The notes: generated by a model not told the origin, from the sequence alone. Shown: positions 12,413-23,623, numbered from the stretch's first letter. The stretch: 64,000 nucleotides of DNA from Neoechinorhynchus agilis (GCA_051530055.1 CM121342.1:16244001-16308000), one strand, 5' to 3'. Numbers and translations are program-made.

Positions 12413-12490
12413 TGTAGTGATAACCTACTCGACGTTGCATTTAGTGATAACCTACAGATCGAGGAGCGTGCTCAATTGAACGCTTAGAAT
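12413..12490 (+). repeat. probable 3-prime LTR start
   Basis: TGTAGTGATAACC follows a purine-rich stretch (gtggagaagaa) right after the pol tail, the usual position of the polypurine tract and LTR. The other gypsy fossil in this window also begins its LTR with TGTAGTGA (40,526 on the minus strand). The right end of the LTR is not identified. Confidence 0.5.
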
Positions 12491-12606
12491 TGGGTACTGC
12501 AATGCCTAGGAGATTAAGTTAAAAAAAATTTAAATGGAAGATATCGTTGATTCTTAACGTCGTTCAAACGCAGAAAAAGGGATGATTTTTTAGATTTAAG
12601 CATGAA

Positions 12607-13182
12607 TTACGTTGATAAATTCATAAGCTGGTAAAGAACGTCATTTTCTTCCATTATGCTCGACTCCATCCTTATCTCTGCGTCGTACATTAGTTCAAGT
12701 TCCTTATAGACTTTATATGCCAGATACTCAATAAACAATCGAATCAATAAGGATGGGATGGCTATTACTGTGAACACTGCGCTGTGCTTCACATCAAATG
12801 CCAATAAGGTGCCTATGGCAATTCCAAACGCCAATGCGGTTTGGGCAACAAAGATGATAAGTGGTACAAAGAGTCGAAGCTTTCTGTGACTCGCAAAGAT
12901 CCCAGTTCTGATACTCGAGAAAATAACAATGGCGATCGTCGGAACACTGAAGTATTTGTATATTTCTGAATATTGTATCGGTTGTTCTTGGCTCGTCGAA
13001 TTAGCCGAAAAGTGGAGTAACGAAAATGTGACGGCCAAGCAGATAACCAAGTAGACGTGTAGGATAGTCAATGCAAACAATCGAGTTCGCCTGAAACATT
13101 TTAACCCAATCGCCATTTCGTCGAAAGGGAAGCTTAGCAATGTTAGGAAAGTCAAGCAAACTATGAGAAAGTGCAATGTCAT
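12607..13182 (-). CDS. unrecognised four- to five-span membrane protein
   Basis: A 191-residue open frame that I do not recognise. Hydrophobic segments lie at about residues 2-18, 35-58, 78-92, 104-126 and 134-152, and the C-terminus (about 160-191) is charged (YKELELMYDAEIRMESSIMEEND) and probably cytosolic. The first segment could be a signal anchor. The gene starts 96 bases downstream of the coding end of the next minus-strand gene (13,278-13,595), close enough for joint transcription or exons of one gene. No splice evidence was settled. The multi-span pattern across the whole length argues that it is real. Confidence 0.55.
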   Translation of the reverse strand: MTLHFLIVCLTFLTLLSFPFDEMAIGLKCFRRTRLFALTILHVYLVICLAVTFSLLHFSANSTSQEQPIQYSEIYKYFSVPTIAIVIFSSIRTGIFASHRKLRLFVPLIIFVAQTALAFGIAIGTLLAFDVKHSAVFTVIAIPSLLIRLFIEYLAYKVYKELELMYDAEIRMESSIMEENDVLYQLMNLST

Positions 13183-13277
13183 TTTAAAGCGTCAAAAGAA
13201 AAACTAAAGATTATGTGAGACGCACAATTTATCACCAAACTTACACCACAATCTCATCATTCATGGTCTCCCTTTCA

Positions 13278-13595
13278 TTAGTCGAAAAACTGCAACGTGG
13301 GTAAGCTTGCCACATATCGTGCTATGCTTAACGCTCGCTCGTAGTTTTCCTTAGCTTGCTCATATTGCTCAAATTGTTTCCTGGTGGTAGTTGAGACGGC
13401 ACGAGAATTGATGGAATCAATTCTTTGCAGGGTTTGGTCGAAATAGCGCTCAATTGCTTCCATGCGAGCGTTGATGGCTTCTTTTTGTTCGTCTTTTGTC
13501 CCAAATTCTACCTTCCCTTTCCGAATGGCTAGTATATCCGCAACATGTTCGAATAAGTGACTCATCCGTCTCTTCTCTTCGTTCAAATCCATCAA
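13278..13595 (-). CDS. unrecognised small coiled-coil protein
   Basis: A 105-residue, highly charged and probably helical protein (MMDLNEEKRRMSHLFEHVAD..., DEQKEAINARMEAIERYFDQ). The heptad-like spacing of Leu, Ile and Ala suggests a coiled coil across residues 5-95. It ends with the short hydrophobic tail LPTLQFFD. Size and composition resemble small subunits of larger complexes, but I cannot name the family. Another minus-strand frame follows 96 bases downstream. Confidence 0.55.
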   Translation of the reverse strand: MMDLNEEKRRMSHLFEHVADILAIRKGKVEFGTKDEQKEAINARMEAIERYFDQTLQRIDSINSRAVSTTTRKQFEQYEQAKENYERALSIARYVASLPTLQFFD

Positions 13596-14015
13596 TGTCT
13601 AAAACTCTTAATGGACGACCTTGAGCGTTGCGTTACATGTGTAGAAGGTGATCGGATATAATCAAAAGTCCGTTCACACAGTGATCCCTCAATAAAGTTC
13701 AAATTAAAATCAAGAATTAAAAGTCTTGCTGGTGTAGAATAGCTGAAAGGTCTTAAAAAAGTTCCGTCAGTTATTTATTTGGTTTCTGATTTAAATTCCT
13801 TTCCACTACCCAACATGTAAATCTTTAACGTACAATATTCAATTTCACGCTTTCAAAATAAACTTGTAGTCACAATTTATAAAAGTAAATAAAAATCAGA
13901 TCAGTGAAACAAAATCTTGGAAGTCGTGTATAATGGCTAAATCTACGTTAAACAAAAAACGACCGAGACCTTAAAATAATTAATTTTTTTTAATCCCAAG
14001 CAGTACAAGGCATAA
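13596..14015. other. divergent intergenic region
   Basis: AT-rich spacer between the minus-strand coiled-coil gene and a possible plus-strand first exon at 14,016. It is probably a shared promoter region. No motif was identified with confidence. Confidence 0.4.
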
Positions 14016-14064
14016 ATGTCTCGTAAATTGCCTGCTTTAGGCACTTTGGAAATATTCGAAGCAG
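14016..14064 (+). CDS. possible first coding exon of the 14.6-16.6 kb gene
   Basis: ATG at 14,016 opens MSRKLPALGTLEIFEA and is followed by a good donor, gcag|GTGAGT, at 14,065. It is 49 bases long. Linking it to the next plus-strand open frame at 14,611 is a guess from position and strand only. Confidence 0.3.
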
Positions 14065-14610
14065 GTGAGTTTGCCAAAAAAACAACCTAATAATAAAAAT
14101 TTAAATATGAAAGGTTTATTTAACAATAGGGACGAAGTGATGCATAGAGATGTTTTTAATTAAACTGTAGAGTTCATAGTTGCAAAAACGGATGCAATGA
14201 AAAGGTTGTAAATTGATAAGTTTCCATTTTTTATACGTGTACAAGTGTTCAGAAGATAGCTGAGTTATGAGACTAAATAATGAAGAGACTTCTAAAATAG
14301 TGAAAATATCTAGGGAACGTGATTATTTGTAATTTTTCTGAAGACGAAAAATATTTGAGCATAAAATGTATAGGACCATTTAAAGCAAATATGAAGATTC
14401 ATGGTTCACGAGGAACGAAGGTTTATGTTCAAACAGCATAAATTATTGAGGAACCAGTGAATTTCACAGAATAAAATGCATCGACCTGCTCATAAACTTT
14501 CCTATGGAGCATTTACTATACAATCTGAGCGGCCGTGAATCACGCTCTTACTCTCTCTCTAAGGAAATTCTAGGGTGCACTAGAGCGCACAAAGTAAGTG
14601 TATCCTTCGA

Positions 14611-15117
14611 ATGGAGAACAAATTATTCCAAGATGGCGTAGTGGCCTATTATGACACCCGGAAAATCAAGAGGTCGGATAACGCTCAACAGATTTCAGTG
14701 CCTATATTTAAAAACGGAAATGTCGTCAAGTGGACAATGAAGTCCAGAAATCAATCGACGGGAGATCAAATGACAGCGAAGCTTGAAAGTGCTAAAAAGA
14801 AAGTTACTTTCACCGAAACACCAAAGGCTATAGATAATCTAACATACATGCAGCAATCAAAAATAGAAACGAATGTCCGAGGTGCAAAATCCGTGGAACA
14901 CGAGAGCCCGATATCAGTAAGGGGAAGAAAAGAGCTTGAAATGCGATCAGATCAAAGTAGATATGTGAAGGACGGAACCACTCAAACGGCTAACATCAAT
15001 GATTTAAAAGCAAATGCGCAATCCATTACCAATTATGCCCAAGTGAAGGATGATGTAGGATACGATGATTCAGAAGGAAATTCGGGTTATCTAGCGAGCA
15101 TTCCAAACGCTCTATGA
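14611..15117 (+). CDS. unrecognised disordered protein or exon
   Basis: A 168-residue open frame rich in Lys, Ser, Gln and Asn, with no predicted fold visible by eye and no known domain. The N-terminus (MENKLFQDGVVAYYDTRKIKR) is the most ordered-looking part. It ends with GYDDSEGNSGYLASIPNAL. It may be one exon of a longer gene whose later exons lie at 15,645-16,187 and possibly 16,510-16,646. A plausible acceptor for the downstream exon exists, but the donor in this exon was not fixed. Confidence 0.45.
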   Translation: MENKLFQDGVVAYYDTRKIKRSDNAQQISVPIFKNGNVVKWTMKSRNQSTGDQMTAKLESAKKKVTFTETPKAIDNLTYMQQSKIETNVRGAKSVEHESPISVRGRKELEMRSDQSRYVKDGTTQTANINDLKANAQSITNYAQVKDDVGYDDSEGNSGYLASIPNAL

Positions 15118-15644
15118 TCATCATTTCACTTTTAGCTAATTGATAATTATTTATCCGAACTTCCCAATGGTTATCACCCTTCTATTTAACGCTGAATGGC
15201 TATTCTTTTTACTTCCCGTCCTTATGGCTAGTCATGCTCCAAGTCACAATTCTGCCTAGAATAAAGTAGTGACCAATGCGCTAAGGGCTTTCTCGGTTTT
15301 AATAAAGACTGCCACTAATACCACTAACATAGTTTGGGCACTGTGAAAATAACGCTTACGAAGGCAGTTTCTAAGCCGAGCAAATATCCAGGAAGAGAAT
15401 TGGACTAAAGATAGGCGCTCCGGATCTTTAATGGCAAAACTTTGTTGTACCCCGTTTGCGGTCCTTGCATACAAGTGGAAATGATCGTCTTTAAACATGA
15501 AAGTATTCAGACCACGAATTGTGACAGAGCATGTTAAAACGAAAAATTTGGTACCAAAACATCAAATCGATAATTCGGGCTACAGTCATGAAGAAGGTAT
15601 GCTTAGAAAATTGAATTTTAGTTCTTAGTCTTTGAGGTGATGAT

Positions 15645-16187
15645 TGTGACAACGATCATCAAAATAGAACACCTTACAAACAACCTCCGACAATTTCGTA
15701 CCTGAGTCAGAATAAGTCGGCAATAGGGACCGAATGTAAGCTTGTTTTTCCTTCTTGCCTACATATTCTTGGTGTTCCCATGAGTGTAGATCCAGAAACG
15801 TCTGAAACACTGGATATGAGACATCGGGCAACTGAACCAATTAAACTTGTTAATGCTGACTCGATTGAAAACTCTAATTTAACCGGATATTCCGTCAACT
15901 ATAAGGGCAGCAGTGTTGCAAAACCACCTCAAATCAATCCATTTTTGAACGAAATCAAAGTAATTAAGAACGAACCGCTAGTAACCGACATCAATCTGCT
16001 TTATCCGGATATAAACAAAGACGATACATTTGTTGGAGTGAACCACCAGTTCGAAAATGCATTTGATAAATCTCATCACTCGCATGACGACAGTCAGTTG
16101 GACACATTTAACCAATTTTTTAATGAGCACCAAAGTACGAGTTCGAGAAATATATTTAAACGGTTCAAAAATTGCCAACTGCAATAA
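15645..16187 (+). CDS. unrecognised exon pair with a 54-base intron
   Basis: An open stretch ending RTPYKQPPTISYLSQNKSAI meets donor GTAAGC at 15,736. The acceptor TGTAG ends at 15,789, a 54-base intron, and the frame continues YPETSETLDMRHRATEPIK to a stop at 16,185. The second part is polar with Asn and His runs (DKSHHSHDDSQ) and looks disordered. It could alternatively start at the ATG at 15,780. Possible alternative splicing to an exon at 16,510-16,646 (acceptor cctttcag) is noted. The function is unknown. Confidence 0.45.
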   Translation, partial: CDNDHQNRTPYKQPPTISYLSQNKSAIGTECKLVFPSCLHILGVPMSVDPETSETLDMRHRATEPIKLVNADSIENSNLTGYSVNYKGSSVAKPPQINPFLNEIKVIKNEPLVTDINLLYPDINKDDTFVGVNHQFENAFDKSHHSHDDSQLDTFNQFFNEHQSTSSRNIFKRFKNCQLQ

Positions 16188-16509
16188 ACGGAAACTTCAT
16201 TTTTGTCACTAATCTAAGATAAATACGGCTTTAATGTTTGTTGTGCAGCAAGGAACCACTAGCCCTGTAAATGGGAATTATTTTTTAAAGAACTTCCAAA
16301 AGGTCACATACTCGGGGCTATGTGGGCACGAAATTCGATTGGCATTCGAATCAGAGAAATTGCTATTTCGGCAAAAAATGGTTAATTCGATGGCGAAGAC
16401 TTAAGTGCTGCTAAAATAAGAAATTATCAACGATTTGAAATACAATTCGTATGAAAATTGTACGGATCAGCTACAATACTCACTTATTGTCACGTTAACT
16501 CCTTTCAGG

Positions 16510-16646
16510 ATGATGAACTTTCAGAGACTGTAGTAAAAAGGGAACAAATAGCAGGGTCGTGTTCAAAAGGTTTAAAAGGCTCCCGGCCATGTAGCCAATT
16601 TACAGAAAACTTGTTCGATTTGCGAAAATTGAATAGTTTGCAATAA
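16510..16646 (+). CDS. possible last exon of the same unrecognised gene
   Basis: A strong acceptor (aactcctttcag) precedes an open frame starting DDELSETVVKREQIAGSC and ending FDLRKLNSLQ. The composition is similar to the preceding exons. The matching donor was not found with confidence. Confidence 0.3.
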
Positions 16647-17089
16647 GTACGAATACTTTAATAGTTAAATTGCTGCAGAAGTATGAAGCGTGTTCTAAAC
16701 CCAATACTTCATCAAGATTATTGAAAAAACAAGGAAATATCAACGAGAACTGCCAGTTCGATCGGAAATCCACGAAACCACCATTTAATGCAGAAGAATG
16801 TGTTGCTCTTTAAAATCAACTTCTATTCATTGAACCGGAAACGATGTAAATTGCACATTGGCCCCGTTGCAATAACAATGATCACGCTGATTTATTGATT
16901 TCTTCTAATTATTGTCGAATCTTTGGGATTTTGGACTCAAAGATTATTTTAACTCCTTGGTTTCACCAATTTCATTAAGTATTTTAAGATCTAGACATGC
17001 GGTATCCTCGAAATATGTAAGGTACTTTGAATGTCGATTCAAAAAGTATTCAGTTCAAATAATTCAGCAATTTTCTTTATCTGAACAAG
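16647..17089. other. intergenic region and probable MRPL23 5-prime exon region
   Basis: No clear coding sequence. The start codon of the MRPL23 gene must lie here or further left, because the first recognised MRPL23 exon has no in-frame ATG before an upstream stop. A pyrimidine stretch (ttttctttatctgaacaag) ends the region and makes a reasonable acceptor. Confidence 0.4.
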
Positions 17090-18316
17090 ACTCCTCGATA
17101 CCCGCTGTGGCAACCCAATGATCCACGGCATCGCTTATTTCTTCCTCAATTCTGGATGCGTTTAATGAGTGGCCGACATTTGGATAATAATCCGCTGCCA
17201 CCTTTTACATTGACAATGGAGTGTCATATTGAGATGACCAAATCGGATATCAAACAGTATCTCGAGAAGATCTATAACATTGGCGTCTTGGACGTTAACA
17301 CGGAAATAGTAGCAGGTTAGCTTTTTGACTCTAACACCACCCTAAGGTTAAGGTTTTACAGGCAAAGAAAATCGTAACCCGCGTGGAGGATTCGCTCCAC
17401 CGGACAATCCACGTAAATTCGCTTATGTTCAATTGGTGAGTAAGGGAATTACATTAGTAGTGATCGTTCCTGGAGTCTCTTTTTGAGTATCCTTTCCTGA
17501 ATAACTTCGTAGAGTTTTTCAACCGACAAACACATAACCATTTAGCTTATGCGTGGCTCAGCCGGCCATATTTGTCAGGGTAAATGAAGTTATCAATACA
17601 CGGCTGATTTCTTGGGCACGCAACCCACCAATTTGAAAGCTTGACACTATGCAGAACGGTCAGAGTTTGTATATTCCGTAGATGTGCCGAAACCTCGAAT
17701 CCCTGTTTAAGTGGGTCAAAAGGCTTTAAATTCCACGATCATTGAGGTGAAGGGAACACCCGTACGGTTAGTGGGTATTTAGCACAGACTAGCACTTTCC
17801 TGACCAAGATTGGTGGTGGCTGTGTTGTACCCAGGAAATCAGTCGTATATGGATAAATTAATTTACATTGATAAACACAAAACAATTCCTGCGATCCCAC
17901 GTTTTAAGTTAAATGAAGTAGGCAGTGTATCGAAATTCATAGTCCGTACTTCCTAGCCCATTAGGTCAATAACTTCTGTATCCATATCTTACCCATTGCT
18001 TTTTGTCTAGCGAGAAGAACTAAACTTTCAATTTCCTGACATCTTTGCTAAGAAGTTCAGTCGGTCAAGCGAACGATCTCTCACACAATACGCAAAGACA
18101 AGGAATAACGCCGTTGAACAAATGAATCAAGCACTCGTAGAATATTGCATCTCACTAGGCTCGCTTGAGAAGCTTTATTATAAATCCTCATATTGGATCG
18201 TGGTTTGCTTGAAAAAAAAACCTTTTTTGCGAGCGGCACTGGGTACCGTCAACGTGCTGTTGGCACATTGGCATTTTAAGTATAGAGCAATCACAGCTCT
18301 TTATTACCTCTCCTGA
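17090..18316 (+). CDS. MRPL23: mitochondrial large-subunit ribosomal protein uL23m
   Basis: A spliced gene with three recognisable exons: 17,090-17,315, 17,362-17,435 and 18,011 to at most 18,316. Exon 1 reads TPRYPLWQPNDPRHRLFLPQ and then MECHIEMTKSDIKQYLEKIYN, matching the family's RYPL-x-x-x-x-PQ-x-RVF-LP and EMT-x-x-D-x-x-x-YLE-x-IYN. Exon 2 gives GGFAPPDNPRKFAYVQL and exon 3 NFQFPDIFAKKFS, matching the family's KVAYVQL and FTFPDLF. All three junctions keep phase (introns 46 and 575 bases with GT-AG ends). The protein sits near the peptide exit tunnel of the mitoribosome. The start codon is in an unfound upstream exon. The last about 60 residues before the stop are unlike the family, so the true end or a further splice may be nearer 18,140. 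Confidence 0.85.
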
Positions 18317-19207
18317 TCAAAGCGTATCTTCATCTATGTGACCGTTCTCGAACCAATCTTTATTTCGAAACTAGGTTAGCTCATCATGTACGATTCGAAT
18401 AAAACTTATAATTTTTATCGAGGATTGCATTCGGGAGTTTAAATATGTTGTTATTTGCGTCGATAGCCAACATACGAAAGGAATGGTCCTCCTTAGGACA
18501 AACATTAGCCGATCTTTACAGTCTTATTGGGAGAGTGACATGTAAAAGTAGAATTTTTGGTCTGATAAAATGGTGGTGGTGATACGTCGACGAAATTTTC
18601 TGCGTTTTTAAATCTGATCCCGGACTACTTCCACTCACTCACCCGCGCAGATTAAACACTTAAACAGCCATGACAAAGTCATGAGATTGTGCCGAAATAT
18701 CGGATTTAATAAATTCCTCTATTTTTGTGCAAAAACATGTATAAACGATCCACCAAATGACTTTATAAGATTTTCATTAAACAATCAAAACGCATATCAA
18801 CCATTCCACCACAATTTCTACCGCATATCGCCCCTTTTCACACGAGCACAACACTCGTAATTCCAATTCGTTTCATCATCTCTCGATCTCGCACCTCCCT
18901 ATACCTACGCTCCTTTCTCCATGCTGCCCAATCTTGTCGGATATCATGATTAGAAGTGAACATGAGGAAATACCCAACCTCACAAACTCTCCTACAAACA
19001 AAAGCCAATAATTCCGACCCCACCGAATCCATTCCAAAATCAACAACCGCATTCATTTAACAAATCAGAACTGGTGTGTTCATGATTACCCAAAGGAGCA
19101 TGGTTCCTTTTCTTGTTTATTAATAAAACGTGCTATTATTATTATTGTTTTGGATACCGGAAGGAAAAATAATTTTTTGAAATTATTCTTAATGTGGTCA
19201 CACGGAA
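18317..19207. other. intergenic region
   Basis: Downstream flanks of two convergent genes, MRPL23 (plus) and OGDH (minus). A 72-residue minus-strand open frame at 18,838-19,056 has no recognisable domain. An AATAAA followed by an ATT-run lies near 19,120. Confidence 0.45.
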
Positions 19208-22200
19208 CTAATCTTCAAATGCCTCCTTGAGAAAACGTTCCTTTTCTTCGTTCAATCTTGCTTTATTTGCAGTTATGGGCGTCGAGCAGACTCGTCTTCC
19301 TGCATACTCAATTCCTTTCATTCCTCCGATTGCTTCGGAGATTCGATCGATTTTCGGTTTTACATACGCAAAAACGCCCATATTTTGATGCTCTTCCTGG
19401 ACCCAAATCACTTTCTGGGCGGACTTATTCTTATTTAAGATATTTTCGACTTCCAAATGTGGAAAGGGTGTGATCTGCTCAAGTCGAACAATCCGTACAT
19501 CCACGGATGTGAGAGAAAGCGAGTTTCTTCTCTCAAGTAATAACGGCAATCTTGTTTCAAATGAGTCTGATCAAGTAAGATTACCGCTGTTGTTAAATCA
19601 TAGAAGACTTTCCCACTGCAAAACATAATCTTCCTAGCTGGCTCTTCGTACACTTCATCGATTACACGCTGGAAACGCGTTTCTGGTAAAACATCATTTA
19701 TCGAAGAATTCGCTGCTTGGTTACGCAATAGTGATTTGGGCGACAATACAATCAAAGGGCGAAGTACAGTCATGTGAGCGTGTCTCCGAAACATATGAAA
19801 ATAGTTGGCAGCCGTTGAACAATTGACCATTATGAAATTTGAACGCTCAAGCTGTACTAAGGGATCGTGACACAAAGCATGGTCAAACGGTTCATTCGTC
19901 ATCTTAATATAAGTGCGCTTTAAAAGTTAATAAGCAAATCAAACCTGAAGATATCGCTCAGGTCGACTTGAACTATGTTCTGGTCCAGCCCCGTCCATGC
20001 CGTGAGGCAAAAGCATTATCATACTCGATTGATGATGCCATTTCGCGGCGCCGCTTACTACGTATTGATCGATTATGCACTGGGCGTTATTTGCGAAATC
20101 GCCATATTGAGCTTCCCAAATGCACAATGTGTTCGGAAGTTGAAGTGAGTATCCGTATTGATGGCCTATCACGAGCAGAGGGGAAATATTGGGATCGTTG
20201 AAATCCACAAACTAATAGTTACCAAGCACCGCGTATTCGGACAAAGACGAGTTGTTCACGTCGAATCTGCCCGTTTCTCCTGGAAGCTCATTTAAAGGAA
20301 TGCGAACTTTTCTCAGCTCATCACAATCGTGAATTACACAATGTCGATGTCTGTGTAGAATAATTTGATCAAATCGCACAGGAAAACCAGTGAGTGACTC
20401 ACGCAAATGTCCCTCTTTCACAATCTTGTCCCGTCAATCGTATATTGATTCCCTCCATCAGGATTGTGCCAAAAGCAAGAGACTCAGCCAACGCAAAATC
20501 AATTTGATTATTGTTTTCGTATAGATTTAAACGACGTGACAACAAGCGCGACACAGCTTAAAAGGAATCGTTTGTGCGGTAACCAATTTAAGACTTACGT
20601 TTGGTTGCCTTAAATGAACCGGTGTCGGTTTGGCACACAGTATTGGCTATCGTAGTTAAAGTATTCACTTTGACTCCCGTTGATTCAAGTGCTCTATTTA
20701 GAGGTACTGGATGAATTGGTTGGTAAAAAATTACCCAGAGTCGTTGCAAACCTTCACAAAGTGGAACATCCCACCAGACTTTATCTTTTGGAATTTCGTC
20801 CTTCTTGGCAACTTCATAAGCTATGTTTAGTTTTTCATGATACTGATTGGCCCATTTCTACTTGTTGATTGGAGTAATATCAACGGCAACGGAACACTTT
20901 ATTAACCTCATACTCTGATTGGGAAATAATCCCATCGCGTACACATTTTTCGAGGTAGATACTCAGAATAGATTTTCGATTTTCGATTTTCTTATACATT
21001 ATTGGTTGTGTCGGCTTTGGATCATCGCCTTCGTTGTGACCGTATTTCCTGTAACCTGTGGCAGGTTTCTGCTGGCAGACGAGAACATGTATTTTTCAAA
21101 CCGAAATTCACGATCGCTCTGCTACCTAACGCTTTATATGTTCCTGATTTTTAGCTCATCTTAAATTTAAACTTATTTCTTCACTTAATAGTGCGAATGG
21201 AATGCGTTTTGGTTTAAAATACTGAAGGTTACACCAAGGTAATTAAGATCCAATCATTTTTTATTGCGCCCATATAAGAAAAAATATATGACTAATCACT
21301 TATTTTAGCTAGAGAGACATCGAAAATGAAAACACCATAAGAACGAAACATAGTAATGATGTTGCCCTAAAGGGAAAGTCCTTCATTGTGGACTACAAAC
21401 AATAGGTTGGTTCATTGACTTCGAACGTCATTTAGTGGCGACCCCATTTTCGGAATAAGGAGAGACCTGCCTGACGACGTCCAGGACAACATCATGCCTG
21501 AACTTATTTCTCCACCCTGCGGCCAATTGACTTGCGTACAGTACTGCGTCCACGTCCTCTGCATTTATATGGAAAACAGGAGCGTCCATTGCTTTTAACA
21601 TGTCCGTACAATATCCACTTGAACAGTAAGCTTCGCGTTCAGCCGTGAACCCAAGCTGATTATTTGCTACAATATGGACGATACCGTTTGAGGAAAATCC
21701 GGACAGGTTAGTCATTTGCGCTGACTCATACGCAACCCCTTGTCCAGCAACGGCCCCGTCTCCGTGCACGAGAATGCATAAACTTTTGTTCCCGTTCAAA
21801 TCCCCGGATTCAATTTGAAGGGCCGTCGTGCGCCCTTGTGCGATAGGAGATATCGCTACAGAATTTGGTGTCAGCATATATTTATAATGATTTTAGGCCT
21901 ACATTCAAGATGCGATGCATTCGATAACAAAGATATTCGCATTGTTTTTCCCGTTTCTGAATTTTGCCCTTCAAAATATCCCCCAAGATGATATTTTGAA
22001 TCGCCAGCGCCTTCGTCGTATAATTGAACGTTTGGATTGAAAAGTTTGAAGAAGTCAGCTAGGTCGTGATTGAGAACGTTGCAGACGACCGCCGATCTGC
22101 CTCTGCAGCAGCATCAGTGAGTTAATCAGTGTCGTAATAATCAATTGTTAAATACCTATGAGGCATCCCAATCACAAAATCCTCCACGCCGAATCGAGAT

Positions 22201-23623
22201 GATTGATTGATGATATTTGTCAAAGCTGGAATAAAAGATTCACATCCCTCGGCATAAAATACTGTCTCAAAGCGAAATTGCCGAGCAGTGTACTCTTCAA
22301 ACCTTTGCGAATTATGATAAAAAGGGAAACAGAATGTGAACCTACAGAGAAGCTTTCATTAAATCCATCAAGCCAACCAATCGCGTCTGTTTATCCAACA
22401 AAAACTTACCCTTTTCAATCTTTTCCCGTATCCACTCACGCATCTCCAATTTATGAAGATGCATGTATTCGACGCCCAAATTTCCGCAATAAATACCCTA
22501 TTATTCTTTAAAAAATTATCCTTAAGTAGACAAAATTACCTTCAAATTGTTTGTAAAGTCATCGACAGTCTGAATGGTATCGTCAAATCCAATTACGCTC
22601 ATGTCAGGTGATATCTTGTATAAAGAAGGATCCAATTCAGTTGCTGGAGATAAGAATCTATCGGCTCGAAACATGCCCAACGGATCGATCGAAGCCGCAC
22701 GATGACCAAAACTCTAACTATGTCGATGAGCAAAGCGCAAAAGGGTGCTAAAATCTTACCCTATAAGAGTTTACAATTTCGTTAATAGCCACGCGTCGAT
22801 CAATATTGATTACTGATGATGTCGATGATTTTCGCGGTTGTTTTCTTGCAAAATATTTTCCCCAAGACTAAATAGGGTTCTTCAATATTTTAGGAAATTG
22901 TTTATAATGTAAAAAGCCTTTTAATTGGAGAAGAATAGCAACATTTTTATCTTTACATTGAAGAAATGGTTTGCGCGCTACTACTTCCATATCAAATTGA
23001 ATGGAGAAAATACGATTTAAATGTTTTGCTCTGTAATACAATAATTTCAGTGATTGGAGTGAAATAGTATGACATAGTTACGGTACCGCTAAGCCGTTTT
23101 AATCAGAAGTACCGATAATAAAGAAGACAATGTTAGCTGATTCTGTAGTGGGTCTACTAATTTTGTGCCATTTGTTACGACTGAGTAGGCCCGACGAACA
23201 TTACGGTCTTACTGACAAATGTCTTAATGATTTTTTCGAATTTTCTGATCCATAACCAAGACAGCTCTGCTTACGCATTCTTAATGGCGGTCCAAAGGTG
23301 ACCAATATCCAGTTTCAAAAGAAATTATTAGTTAAAGATACTGAGACACATTGTGGTAATTGAGAATTAGTGCCTGAAAAGTATAAATGAACATTTGATT
23401 GATAAAAAACAGTAGAGGTATACTGTATTCTTAAATATTTTTTAGACGTGGTGACTTAGAAGGATTTTTGCCTTTAAATTCGACTTACCGAATGAACTTT
23501 GGCAGGATCCGTTTTCCATCGAAGATACAAATCATTGACGTAACTGGTGGACGAGAACTTCGACTGATGACGGATGCTAGTATGAGCCAAGTACGCGGAG
23601 TACAATTTGAGTGAAGAAGGCAT
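19208..23623 (-). CDS. OGDH: 2-oxoglutarate dehydrogenase E1 component, many exons
   Basis: Thiamine-diphosphate-dependent E1 of the mitochondrial 2-oxoglutarate dehydrogenase complex (TCA cycle). The start at 23,623 opens a Ser/Lys-rich probable mitochondrial presequence ([20 protein letters not shown]), then [20 protein letters not shown], the family N-terminal motif. Exon 1 ends at 23,489, exon 2 is 22,867-22,760 and exon 3 is 22,713-22,540. Later exons carry [61 protein letters not shown] with NNQLGFT (cofactor site), [36 protein letters not shown]-like [56 protein letters not shown] and [10 protein letters not shown], all in family order. Introns at 20,222-20,166, 20,402-20,351 and 19,944-19,903 are only 57, 52 and 42 bases. 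The junction before YRKYGHNE (about 21,460 to 21,055) could not be placed cleanly; everything else looks intact. Confidence 0.92.

Larger units (their letters stand above)
5540..12490 (+). mobile_element. broken Ty3/gypsy element with internal satellite expansion
   Basis: A fossil LTR retrotransposon. From left to right it shows a possible remnant of 5-prime LTR/leader (5540-5640, with an AATAAA near 5570), a gag segment with two CCHC zinc knuckles (about 5655-5960), a 6-kb tandem array made from the knuckle/protease boundary, the C-terminal domain of pol (about 11,935-12,410, with PVYVRKFN, STRDLPRHP and the tail RRGKRIRRPPPYLEQYQW typical of gypsy pol ends), and a probable LTR start TGTAGTGATAACC at 12,413 preceded by a purine run. 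Reverse transcriptase, RNase H and the integrase core are absent between the flanks. The element is broken and could not move on its own. The high similarity among array units suggests that the amplification, at least, is young. Confidence 0.8.

Noticed and set aside
18838-19056. Minus-strand 72-codon frame between MRPL23 and OGDH
   Set aside because: It is open and somewhat protein-like, but I see no homology, splice or polyA evidence.
21428-21470. OGDH as a pseudogene because the frame ends in [12 protein letters not shown] and a stop
   Set aside because: The conserved continuation [12 protein letters not shown] is present at about 21,055, and so are all later exons. An intron explains the stop, although its donor is not settled.
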